From Metarhizium brunneum (taxonomy: Eukaryota; Ascomycota; Sordariomycetes; Hypocreales; Clavicipitaceae): DNA of 64,000 nucleotides. The translations under genes and the position numbers were made by a program. The DNA is taken from NCBI RefSeq assembly GCF_013426205.1, contig NC_089422.1, forward strand, positions 5,146,001 to 5,210,000. Reading direction: 5' to 3'. Under the pieces are notes generated by a model that was not told the origin of the DNA, made no database searches, and was given only the letters and a program-made list of their open reading frames with translations. Shown piece after piece: positions 1 through 8,994 of the stretch (its first letter is position 1; the number at the start of each line of letters is the position of its first letter).

Positions 1-103
1 TCCAGCTTCGTTTTCACGACTTCCGCAGTCACAAGCAAACCCCCGCCCAAACCACCTTGACCACACAGCGTCTTCCTGGCCCAAAGAAGGCGTGGAGATC
101 ATA

Positions 104-1067
104 ATGGCCTGCGAATCGTGCAGGCTACAAACGCGGACGCTCCTCCGGGCAGCAATTCGCGCGTCCGCCGTCAGAGCCGCCCCGGCAAGGACCCTGAACC
201 TGTCGCGACCGACAAGCTCATCACAGCCTGCACCCACCCGATGGTTCAGCAACACGCCCCAGAGAAGGATCCTGGGCATGGGAACACTAGGCGAGTCGTA
301 TCGGGTTCTTGGTGCCTCTGAAAAGCTGTACAAGATTTGCGCGCAGCCCGCAGACTACCACATTTCCGAGGAGGCACGCAACAACGACCAGGTCGAGAGG
401 TTAGAAGACGGCGAGGAGTTGGGCACGCCTATCGATGCAGGGAATGTGTGGCACAAGAGTACGTTGTTGATAAATATACGTTCCTTGCCTAGAAAAAGGA
501 AAACCAAAAAGTACACAAACTGACTTCCCTGGGGGGGGAACAACAGCTTTCGGCCTCCAACCCAGCTTCAGCACCTGGTCCCACGTTACCATGCTCCATC
601 TTTACCTCCTCCAAGCCCGCGTCCGCTGCTTCGAGCGCGACACCTTCCGTAACTGGCAGCAGCAGCTCGTCGACCATTTCTTCTTCGACTGCGAAAAGAA
701 GATGCACCTCGATCACAACATCACCTCGAGCGCTCTGCGCCAGCGGTACCTGAAGGATATTTTCGTCCAGTGGCGCGGCCTGCTGCTTGCGTACGACGAA
801 GGTCTCATCAAGGGCGATGCTATCCTTGCGAGTGCCGTTTGGAGAAACTTGTTCAAGGGGGCGCCGGAGGTTGATCCGAGGTCGTTGTGCGCGATTGTCG
901 GGTGGATGAGGTCGAGTTTGGCGTCGCTGGAGGCGGCGAGTGACGTGGACTTTCCGCAGAAGGCGGGTGATATTTTGGCAAGGCCGGTGGACGTGTTTTG
1001 GAGCCGGTTGGAGGAGCCGTTTAAGAAGGCGTTTGAAGGGGAAGCCAAGAAGAAGAATGGGGAGTGA
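104..1067 (+). CDS. CBP3: Mitochondrial ubiquinol-cytochrome c chaperone (CBP3)
   Basis: Cbp3 supports translation and assembly of cytochrome b for respiratory complex III in the mitochondrial matrix. Two exons, 104-458 and 547-1067, are joined by an 88-bp phase-1 intron (GTACGT...ACAG), giving 291 residues. The first ATG is at 104. The N-terminus (residues 1-60) is rich in Arg, Ser and Ala and nearly free of acidic residues, as a mitochondrial presequence should be. The chaperone domain covers roughly residues 80-285. The motif FSTWSHVTMLHLYLL lies just after the splice and is characteristic of the family; WRGLLLAYDEGLIKGD lies further on. The intron contains a run of nine G. The gene converges on DFR1. 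Function follows from established family knowledge. Confidence 0.93.
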
Positions 1068-1381
1068 GGCATAATCTAATGGGTGAAAATTTGATGTGCA
1101 GAAAGGAGGGAGTTTCGGCATGGCGGCGGCATGTATAATTACGTGTGGACAAAAGAAGGGGAGGCTACAGACGACGCTGTCGTTGTATATCTGGCCAGAT
1201 GATATTCCAACTTCTGCCGCTGTATTAAACAAAAATAGCAACAATTGTACATTAGGGCACAATGTCCGAGTTCCCGCTGCAGGCTCTCGTCATGATCTAG
1301 CATTCCATGACTGCCAATCCCGCGATATGCCCAAACGCGGCGCCAAATCAGCCCACTGGCATCATCGACCACAAATGTCCA

Positions 1382-2072
1382 TCATTCCCTCTCCCACATC
1401 TGCCACTCGTACCCAACACCGCCCTCCTCCATCTTCGCATCTCCAATTTCTCCCGTCCACTCCCTCCACTCATCACTTTGCCTCCTCCGCCATCCCAGAC
1501 TCCCCGCCGCATCACCTCGCAAATCCAAGCCAAAAAAGGTATCGCACTCATACTCCCTCTCTATGCTCGTCAGCAACACCCTCTTCGCGGCATCCATCCT
1601 GAGCGCCGCATCATATATCTGTCCTCCCCCCATGACAAACACCCTACTTATAAGGGGGTGCGTCCTCGCAAACTCAACAGCCTGCTCGAGCGAGGACACC
1701 CTCACAGGTTCAGAGGGCGCAATCTCAGCAGGAAGCGTCGCCGAGTGCTGCCGGGACACGATGATGTTGAGGCGGTTCTTCAGGGGTCTAAACTTGGCCG
1801 GGATAGAGTCCCACGTCTTGCGGCCCATTATCACGGCATTGACAGAGTTGGGCGGCGCCTTGATCACGTCGGGCGGGTTACCACGTGCATGCCCTTGTTC
1901 GTGACGGGGACGGGAGATTTACCTGTGGGGAGACCCGCGTCGTGACGCGCGCGAAATACTGCATCTCCTTGCGCAGACCTGTCCACGGCATGGTGCCGTT
2001 CAGGCCGATGCCCATGCTGCGCGTGGCAGCGACGATGAGCGTCAACTCGGGCTGCATCGTGGGGTTGGTCAT
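1382..2072 (-). CDS. DFR1: Dihydrofolate reductase
   Basis: Reduces dihydrofolate to tetrahydrofolate with NADPH for thymidylate, purine and methionine synthesis. Two exons, 2072-1923 and 1858-1382, are separated by a 64-bp phase-0 intron (GTAAAT...CAAG), giving 208 residues, a normal size for fungal DHFR. Exon 1 carries the N-terminal strand LTLIVAATRSMGIG and the active-site region GTMPW. Exon 2 carries the cofactor-binding IMGRKTWDSIP and the second nucleotide-binding turn VFVMGGGQIYDAAL. The acceptor is an AAG, less common than YAG, but it is the only one I found that keeps the conserved frame. The gene sits head-to-tail behind the glutathione S-transferase and tail-to-tail with CBP3. Confidence 0.93.
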
Positions 2073-2406
2073 GTCGTGAGGCGGAAGTGCGAGATGCGTG
2101 GGGGTTGTTGGCGTTGAGTGTTGGTGCGGGACGAAGTGGGTATCAAGGGAGCATCTACGGCACTACTACTACTTCAAGATGGCAAGAGATAGGGGGAAAA
2201 AATACGAGAAATAAAGAATAATTACGTAGTGGACCGTTATTTGTTGGTATATATACACTTTGTATATTTCTACAACTTGGCTGCCGAGGATGGTGGCAGA
2301 ATCGCAACATCCTGGAACGGGATGCCAAGATGCATATAAATATGATTGAATCTAACAAGAAGAAAGAAAAAAAGAGTCAGCAACACGCCTTTGAATTCTT
2401 CGACTT

Positions 2407-3264
2407 TCAGACAAAATCCACGTACCGGTCACTCCCAAAGAAGGGCTGAGTTTCGCCCCTGGAGTTTGTCACCAAGAACCACGGGCAGCCGAAAGCGCCC
2501 GACTCGACAACCTTGGCCGTGTCCTCGATCAACTTCTTCTTCATCTCCGCCCTGCCATCCATGATCCGGCCAACTTCTTCCTCGGTAAACAGCTTGGCTC
2601 CGCCGCCAGGCGTCTCGGTAGCTTGGGCAAGCAGGGCGCGCAGGCTGGATTCGTCGACGACATCGGCGTTGGGGGGCGTCCAGAACTTGTGCAACAGGAA
2701 GTGCATCGCCGACAGGAGCTTCTCCTTGGGGTAGTTGGCCTTGATGAAGAGCAGGGCCCGCAGGGCAGACTGCGTCTTTGCTCGCTCAAACAGGTCATCG
2801 GGCGCCTGGTACTCGGTGATGCCGACGCGGGCGGCGGCGCGCTTGTTGTCGTAGATGAGATACCTGGCCTTGGCAGGTAAGGTCCATGGTGGCCGATTGC
2901 CTTTTGACGGGGTTAGACTACCGAGTTGATGTGTTGCCCATGCTCCAACTATGCTTACCGGACAGGTGGTTGATGCCTCCCAGAAAGATGGGATGGAACC
3001 TAGTGATAGTAATAATACATGTCAGGCTCCAGGCCGGATTGTCAATTTCCCATGCGTGTTGGCCGGACTCACTCTACATCAACTCCATGGGCGGCTAGCT
3101 TATCCAAATTGAGCCGCAAGTCTGCAATACAAATATAGCTAAAGAAGGACGCTGTGGTTTAAAAACGTCAGGCAAGTTTGCTTGGTCAGTGAATTATTGA
3201 CTAGAGCATGGGCATATGGGGGCTTACCAAGGTCCAGGTAGCAATCGATGCGTCCACCAGCCAT
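2407..3264 (-). CDS. Kappa-class glutathione S-transferase / DsbA-like HCCA isomerase family
   Basis: Member of the thioredoxin-fold DsbA/2-hydroxychromene-2-carboxylate isomerase family. In eukaryotes these are glutathione S-transferases of mitochondria or peroxisomes. Four exons (3264-3228, 3151-3073, 2999-2959, 2900-2407) give 216 residues with all three junctions in phase (introns of 76, 73 and 58 bp). Visible family marks are the N-terminal YLDLASFFSY, in which Ser takes the catalytic glutathione-contacting place, then EFHPIFLGGIN, GNRPPWTLPAKARYL, and the C-terminal active-site loop FGCPWFLV near the cis-proline. The C-terminus ends SDRYVDFV, with no peroxisomal tripeptide. The three introns lie in the first third, so a simple open-frame search sees only the last exon. 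Substrate cannot be inferred. Confidence 0.88.
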
Positions 3265-3956
3265 TTTTGTTCGTACAAATGCACAATTAGGTCAGCACCT
3301 GAGCCAAGAGTATGGAGAAATGAGATATTCTGGTTCGGTGCCAATGGCGCGATCGGATATTGCCCAGGTAGTTAAGGGCGTCGGGACAGCATGGTTTCTG
3401 TAGCTCTCGAGTCTCGACTCGGATCTGGGGTTGGGAAGCTAGTGGCCGATCGTGTAGACTTTGGGAGCGTGGGGAGCCGAGGCTCATTGCGGATGAGCGA
3501 TGGAGCACGGAGTAGCGAGTCGGAGAGTTTAGTAATCCAGTCAACCTTGTCGGCAACACACCAAACAACGCTTTTCTGCACATTGAACAACCATCTGTCC
3601 TAGCCTACCTCGCTGTTGATTCTGCTTCCTCCCGTTTCCATTTCCTCAATGCAGCCACAATCTCAATTTGTATTTGTTTGATACAATACACGACGAAGGC
3701 ATCGTGTTTCCTGAGCAAGCGTAGCATCAGCACTCTTTCGTCCGTCCCATTATTTACTTTTTTTTGGGGGATGGCCATGGGACTGACGTCATTTCCTCAT
3801 CAACATTAAACCAAAGCCATTGGAGAGTACAATTGCTACACAAAGCATGTCATTGATACGACGCCAAATCAGTGTTTCATCTCCACGAGAACACTAGCAC
3901 AGAAGTGAAGAAAGATTTTAATGATCCGACCTTGTTGATTAGGACGAAGTGATCCT
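3265..3956. other. Intergenic region between the GST and LYS1
   Basis: About 690 bases hold the upstream region of the glutathione S-transferase gene and the downstream region of LYS1. Both are on the minus strand. No further coding sequence or structured RNA was recognised. A T-rich, G-rich run lies near 3760-3775. Confidence 0.6.
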
Positions 3957-5228
3957 CTAAGGCAATTCGGCAACTCTATCTCTGTAGGTCTTCTCTGCCC
4001 TCACCCAGACACCTTCAGTGTCCCGGCGGTTCAGAGTCAGCAAGCTCGGCAGAAGCAATGAGGAGTACTCATCACTAGCTTCGCGAGCAATCAATGTGGG
4101 AAGATGGTCAATAGCAATGATGCGTAGCTCGGGCCCGTCCAGCTTGCCCTCAGCAGGGGTGGTGGGGTTTTCAAACGAGGTGTGACGAGAATACACGCGT
4201 ACGGGATTGTTGTCGCTGTTTGGGTCGCATGACACGTCCGAGATGACGCGAAGACGTCTCTCGGGCCCTGATAGCGATTCAATGGTGACAAATGGGGGAG
4301 CAGGGGCAGCGCCGAGGTAGACGGCATTGACGAAGATATCCGACGTCGCAATCTCGGGGAACGGCCCTCCACGGCTCGTTTCCGGCAGATCCCACTTCAA
4401 GATCGAAGCTTCAGGGATGCCTACAGCCTTCAGACAATCGAGCGCTCCTGTGCCGCATCGGCCCAGCGCGCCAATGATAATGACGCGAGGATACTCTCCA
4501 TTGTTTGCTGGGAGGGCCTCTTGGACCTTCGATCGAATAAGAGCGACCAGATCGGCGGCAGAATCCAATACTGGCGCAGGGCCCATAGGCGTTCCTGGAT
4601 GAAGGATCTGGTGTGACCAAGACAAGAGGGCCAAAGCTGTACCAGCGAATCCAGCCGTCCTCCCAAACGCTGCCACCCTCCTGCCGCCCTCCTCAAGAAA
4701 CTCTAGATCATAGAGCAAACCGCCTGCCTTTGAGAAACGTGACAGCTCTGTAGCATATCCAAACTGTTTTTTGAAAACATGTGCGAAGTGGATATAAGTG
4801 TGTGGCAATGGACCTGAAAATGAAGAGAGAAAAGGGGGGAGGAATCAGCAATTGGCCTTCTGAAAAGTAGAATTGATCGAACGAAACATACTGCCATCTG
4901 CTTCCAGCTCCTTCAAGCCCAGGATAATGTGATCTGTTGGGGCATTGACCCATGAGCCAGTTGGGACGATCTCAGCGCCGGCGGCCTTGAACTCGTCCGT
5001 CTTGTAGATACGGTTTGGGCATTCTTCCACTCGCACAACATAGCCAGCATCGAGAAGGGCCTTGGCTCCCTCGGGTGATACTGCAACCAATTAGCAAAAA
5101 AATTTTTCTTCCAAAAGCCAAAACATAGGGGGAAGAGAAAGAAATTCGAGGTAGAGGCAGGGCTTACATGGAGAACGACGCTCCAGCGGCTTGGTCTCAG
5201 CCCTCAGATGAATAATCGTGGGAGACAT
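3957..5228 (-). CDS. LYS1: Saccharopine dehydrogenase (NAD+, L-lysine-forming)
   Basis: Last step of the fungal alpha-aminoadipate pathway: splits saccharopine to lysine and 2-oxoglutarate with NAD+. Three exons (5228-5168, 5080-4892, 4813-3957) give 368 residues, the usual family length. Introns are 87 and 78 bp, phases 1 and 1. Family marks are the N-terminal LRAETKPLERRSPLSPEG, the substrate-domain run YVVRVEECPNRIYKTDEF, GLKELEADGSPLPHTYIHF and the Rossmann turn VIIIGALGRCGTGALDCL with the following ILKWDLPET. The C-terminus is VAELP. The S. cerevisiae enzyme carries a peroxisomal SRL tail, so this copy has no visible PTS1 and may be cytosolic (inference). A Gcn4/Cpc1-type site lies 170 bp upstream. 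Confidence 0.95.
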
Positions 5229-5754
5229 CTTGATGTCGTACAGTCCTTTCTAGCAATCGTCCCCGAGTCGGCAGTTTAATATGGAGGGGCAGTTATTGAG
5301 TGGAGGGGTTGGAACTTGGGAATAGAAGTACTACTACGGAGTACTAGTACATGTACTACACCCCTGCGCACGCCGAAAAAGGTCCGCCAACGCTCAGTGA
5401 CTCAGACGGGATATCACGTGTTGGGCTGCCATTGGCTTTGCTGGCGGGCGATGTCGCTCGCGCTAACTCGAAAGAGGCATTCAATTGATGCGGCGGGGCG
5501 GAAGTTTCAGGAAATTGGAGCGGCAACAAGACAAAAGGTCATTTAGGAATTTCAACGGACGATAGAGGTGCAACTTGTGGAGGTTAACACATGTTGGATT
5601 GGCAAGAGGGATTGGAATCTCTCGTAAGCCTACGATTCTGGCGGACACAACTTTAACTCCACGCACCAAGGCGCTTTACCGATGGGCCTCGACGTGCTGA
5701 GTACCGAGCACTACCTGGAATCAGCACTCGCTTGCACAAGAAGCCTCAAAGTAC
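5229..5754. other. LYS1 upstream region
   Basis: Intergenic DNA between LYS1 and the ankyrin island. It holds the amino-acid-control element noted separately and a run of TAC/GTA-rich palindromic tetramers at about 5328-5360. No coding region is supported. Confidence 0.55.
5398..5404. promoter_or_regulatory. CPC1/GCN4-type element TGACTCA upstream of LYS1
   Basis: A perfect palindromic TGACTCA lies about 170 bp upstream of the LYS1 start. This is the consensus site of the bZIP regulator of general amino-acid control (Gcn4 in yeast, Cpc1/CpcA in filamentous fungi), and lysine genes are classic targets. The match is direct; regulation is inferred. Confidence 0.7.
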
Positions 5755-5830
5755 TACAGTCTGTGGCAGAAATATTTACCCACGGAAAAGCACACACTAC
5801 TGTATTATAATATGAAGCGCGATAGCCAAG
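5755..5830 (+). repeat. Dispersed repeat copy R1 (before the ankyrin relic)
   Basis: First of three related direct copies. The shared core begins TACAGTYTGTGGCAGA, continues through an AATATTT(A/G)CCCA block and then an A-rich GAAGTATNCA-like stretch. R1 and R2 stay similar further on, through a TATTATA element and GCGC(G/A)ATAGCC. It lies directly upstream of the decayed ankyrin copy. Confidence 0.75.
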
Positions 5831-6330
5831 TATCTGATTTGGCCAAATGGTTCCTTTTTGCCTCCCACGGCCAGTGCCCAAGTACCTTGGTACCTACTAG
5901 TACTTAGTAATTGGTTTCGCAGTGGGAGGCAAGGGCAGAGGAGGACAATGGGCACAGACATCTTGCCAGAGACATTGCACCGACGTATCGTCTTAGCCTT
6001 CGGCAAGACGGCCGCTCGTGTTGTTCGACTCTGGATTCAATTCTGCATCATACTTCTCCCTTAATATCCCATCGCAGGATATTTGACAGCTCTTCATCAT
6101 GCGTGGACCGACTCAGCCTCTGGGCTGCCCACTATGGCAACTTTGGAAGTCTGCGCCGAGCTGTTGGTCCACGTCGCTTGGTTGTTATGCACACCGATTC
6201 TTCTCCCTTCCTGCATTCAAAGACTGCACGCCCAACCATGATCGGGCGGCCAAAACACCGTCAGGCATCTTCAATATTCGGAGATATTTCCAGCACCTCG
6301 CCTAGGCACACGGCAATCTATACTTTTTCT
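5831..6330 (+). pseudogene. Decayed partial copy of an F-box-like/ankyrin gene
   Basis: No intact gene is present, but fragments match the start of the ankyrin gene downstream in the same order. Near 5955 one frame reads ILPETLHRRIVLAFG, like the F-box-type LPPELLLNIGEWF of the intact gene. Near 6105, in another frame, VDRLSLWAAHYGNFGSLRRA resembles its first ankyrin unit CLFWAAQVGRLGTFRVAH. Further on, a stretch reading SSPFLHSKTA resembles SPLHTAIKN. Frame changes and a stop near 6061 separate the pieces. The relic starts after R1 and stops at R2, just as the intact gene lies between R2 and R3. Similarity is at protein level only by eye, so an alternative is chance resemblance between ankyrin-like strings. 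Confidence 0.5.
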
Positions 6331-6334
6331 ACGG

Positions 6335-6416
6335 TACAGTTTGTGGCAGATAATATTTGCCCACCAAGAAGTATACACTGATATATCATGGTATATTATA
6401 GTACAGAGCGCAATAG
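6335..6416 (+). repeat. Dispersed repeat copy R2 (covers the ankyrin gene start)
   Basis: Second direct copy of the core seen at 5755 and 8412. It overlaps the first ATG of the ankyrin reading frame (6388) and its first codons. This suggests the 5' end of that open frame is repeat DNA rather than ancestral coding sequence. Confidence 0.75.
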
Positions 6417-8409
6417 CCCGGTACCCTCTGTGCACAGTCAAATGGAGGAAGAGGAGAAAAAGAAGACAAAGGCCCCCATCGAGCGTCTCCCACCAGAACT
6501 CCTTCTCAACATCGGCGAGTGGTTCGATGATCGGCGAAGCCTCAACACACTTGTCCGCACATCACTCGTTTTCTATACAGCACTCAATGCCCATCTGTAC
6601 AAGCTTAATATCAGAAATGACCCTCCAAGTGCGTCTTGTCTTTTCTGGGCTGCACAGGTTGGCCGGCTCGGCACCTTCAGGGTGGCCCATCGGTTCGGGG
6701 CCGACTTGAACGTCAAGCGGGAAACGAAAAGGGAGCCTCCATCACCACTACACACGGCTATTAAGAACCTGCATCCAGAGATAGTAGAATACATCCTTCA
6801 AAATGGAGGTCATGTGCACTCACCGCCTTGGATTGGGAAGGCAAAGCGTTATCCGCTAGGCATAGCCTTGACCGCCCGTAATCTCAGGCATGATGCTAGC
6901 TGCGTCAGGAAGAACCAAATAATATTGGACATGCTCATCCGTCATGGTGCTAACATGGTGGACGACGGTGAGCCTGCTCTTCCCCATGCGGCCGCCATGA
7001 ACAAAAATCGCGTTGTTCATCTGCTTCTCCAACAACCCACGGTAAGTGTCAATCAAACAACGTCAAGGGGCTGGTCGGCATTGCACATGGTATGCCAGCA
7101 TGGGCATACTGAGTTGTTGCACTATCTTCTGAATCAACCCGGAATTAACATCCACGCGCAATCAACGGATGCTCTAGGCTTTGCCGTCGTAAATGGGCAC
7201 GTCGACGCTGTTCGTCTACTGGTCATGTGGCATGGCCTGACTCCTGACGCAGCATTCGAGCTGAGGAAGACGGCATTTTTACGGGCACTTGAAACGGGCC
7301 AGGCGAGCATTTGCGAGTTCCTAATCACGCTTCCTGGGATCAACGGGGCCCTGTCACTACCACGGAATTGCACAGCCTTGCACTGGGCAGCACGATCAGA
7401 GAATGTTGACTGCGTCCCCGTCCTGCTTGACAAGTCAAGTTTCCATCTCGGTGCTGTGGACGATGATGGCCACACAGCGCTACACTGTCTTGCCATGACT
7501 TTGAACTCGAAAGGCCGAACGACGCGTGCAGAGGTGGTCAGGATGCTCGTGGACCGAGGGGCTGAAGTTAACCCAGTCAGCCTCATGGGATACACCCCTC
7601 TCCATTTTGCCATTGCGAGAAATAATTTTGATGTTGCTACACAATTATTACACCAAGAAGCCGATCCCACCATAGGTGCTGAATCTGACACGGGCGACTA
7701 CATATGGACATTACTCCATGAAAGTCTACTGGGGAACTCGTGGGTCCCCTGGAACTACGAACCTAGAATAAGAATGCTTCAGGCACTAATTCAGCATGAT
7801 TACGCAAACCTCAACAAGGAATCACGGGTGACTAGTGCAGAGATGCGACGAACCAAGGATGCGCCCTTTGACGGTACGCCATTACTGTTCGCCGTCTTGT
7901 ACGATAGCGAGCCTGGAACAATAAAAATGCTCATCAAGGCGGGCGCCAGGGTAGATTCGGTCGCGATGAAACGGGAGACAGCGGCTCCAAATAGTTTCCA
8001 TTCCCATTCCATTCTACAAGCTCTCCTGAGCTCGCATCTGCGACCCAACTACCCGGTCAGCTACAAAGACACCAATGTGTCGGTGAGTGTAGAGGACGTC
8101 AGACATATCAAGACGCGATTAGAAATATTGCTGTCAAACGGTGCAAGAATCGACAACGAGCACGGCCCACAGTCGGTGCTTGAATATGCTTGTGAGGTTC
8201 AGTTGGCGGGATATCCAGCACTACTGGGGGCCTTGTTTGAGATGGCACACCCGGTCAACGTTTCGTCGGGCCATGTCCAGAGTTTAATACACTCGTATTC
8301 AGGCGTGGCGGCTGAGGAATATCCACCGAAATTCGACTTGGCTGCAGCATTACAGAAATGGATGGACGTGTGGTTGATACCAGAAGGAAGGAGGATGCAG
8401 TTGCTGTAG
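6388..8409 (+). CDS. Intronless F-box-like/ankyrin-repeat protein
   Basis: An uninterrupted frame of 673 codons. From the second in-frame ATG at 6442 it gives 655 residues (MEEEEKKKTKAP...). I prefer that start because the first ATG lies inside repeat R2. Residues 10-60 of the shorter form carry an F-box-like segment IERLPPELLLNIGEWF followed by a Leu/Thr-rich helix. The rest is ankyrin repeats with the usual turns, for example GWSALHMVCQHGHTELLHYL, DGHTALHCLAM and GYTPLHFAIARNNFDVATQLL. No transmembrane segment or signal peptide is visible. F-box/ankyrin proteins usually act as protein-binding or ubiquitin-ligase adaptors; the target is unknown. The gene is bracketed by two copies of a short repeat, with R3 beginning two bases after the stop codon, and a decayed relative lies upstream. 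Confidence 0.85.
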   Translation: MVYYSTERNSPVPSVHSQMEEEEKKKTKAPIERLPPELLLNIGEWFDDRRSLNTLVRTSLVFYTALNAHLYKLNIRNDPPSASCLFWAAQVGRLGTFRVAHRFGADLNVKRETKREPPSPLHTAIKNLHPEIVEYILQNGGHVHSPPWIGKAKRYPLGIALTARNLRHDASCVRKNQIILDMLIRHGANMVDDGEPALPHAAAMNKNRVVHLLLQQPTVSVNQTTSRGWSALHMVCQHGHTELLHYLLNQPGINIHAQSTDALGFAVVNGHVDAVRLLVMWHGLTPDAAFELRKTAFLRALETGQASICEFLITLPGINGALSLPRNCTALHWAARSENVDCVPVLLDKSSFHLGAVDDDGHTALHCLAMTLNSKGRTTRAEVVRMLVDRGAEVNPVSLMGYTPLHFAIARNNFDVATQLLHQEADPTIGAESDTGDYIWTLLHESLLGNSWVPWNYEPRIRMLQALIQHDYANLNKESRVTSAEMRRTKDAPFDGTPLLFAVLYDSEPGTIKMLIKAGARVDSVAMKRETAAPNSFHSHSILQALLSSHLRPNYPVSYKDTNVSVSVEDVRHIKTRLEILLSNGARIDNEHGPQSVLEYACEVQLAGYPALLGALFEMAHPVNVSSGHVQSLIHSYSGVAAEEYPPKFDLAAALQKWMDVWLIPEGRRMQLL

Positions 8410-8411
8410 AA

Positions 8412-8462
8412 TACAGTCTGTGGCAGAATATATTTACCCATCAAGAAGTATTCATCAGGTTT
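8412..8462 (+). repeat. Dispersed repeat copy R3 (immediately after the ankyrin gene)
   Basis: Third direct copy, starting two bases after the ankyrin stop codon. The core TACAGTCTGTGGCAGA and the TATTTACCCATCAAGAAG block agree closely with R1 and R2, but similarity ends before the TATTATA part shared by R1 and R2. Confidence 0.75.
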
Positions 8463-8994
8463 TAAATAAAGAATGTCATGATGTACGGAGTACAGCAGGG
8501 GGTGAAAGTACACGCTTGTCAGTGTAAGCCATGTGAAGCGAAGTCGCCGACAGCAAATGGGCCTTTATCCCGCCCAGCCACATTGTCATAAAAAGAAGGG
8601 GTGGGATCAGCCCTACCGCACTAAGATGACAACCAATGTCCATGCAGTGGGTGTACCCTCGCTCACATGCTCGCGTTATGGGGTCTTCCCAGGCCGCCGA
8701 CGTCCGATCCCATCTCATCGGCCGTCTTCATCATCAAGCCGTGCCCACCAGCCGTGCCCACCAGCCGAGGCAGCGGCGCTTTTGGACCCCACCTGGACCC
8801 ACATATCCGGGGAAGCTCCAACGACAACCCATCCATCCAAGCCGGAGCTGCTGTTCCATCTCCTCCAACCCCGACTTATAAATGTACAAAACAAACCGTC
8901 TTCCCTTTTGATCATTTTTTTATTTAACAAAAAAGTCATAAAACTAAAAACGGTTTGTCCCAAAACACAAGTTCGTCCTGTTCACGTTCAAAAA
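8463..8994. other. Upstream region of the HSDL2-like gene
   Basis: It contains a tandem pair of the 13-base unit GCCGTGCCCACCA at 8738-8763 and a long imperfect inverted repeat just before the start codon (listed separately). No gene is supported. Confidence 0.55.
8891..8958. repeat. Imperfect inverted repeat in the leader of the HSDL2-like gene
   Basis: The outer arms ACAAACCGT and ACGGTTTGT are perfect 9-base complements. The inner sequence is A/T-rich and partly complementary, with T runs on the left and A runs on the right, centred near 8924. It ends 36 bases before the start codon and could fold as a hairpin in the transcript leader or be a short palindromic insertion. Confidence 0.6.

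Noticed and set aside
489..1262. 257-codon frame antisense to CBP3
   Set aside because: Shadow of the CBP3 coding exon; CBP3 has clear family motifs and splice structure.
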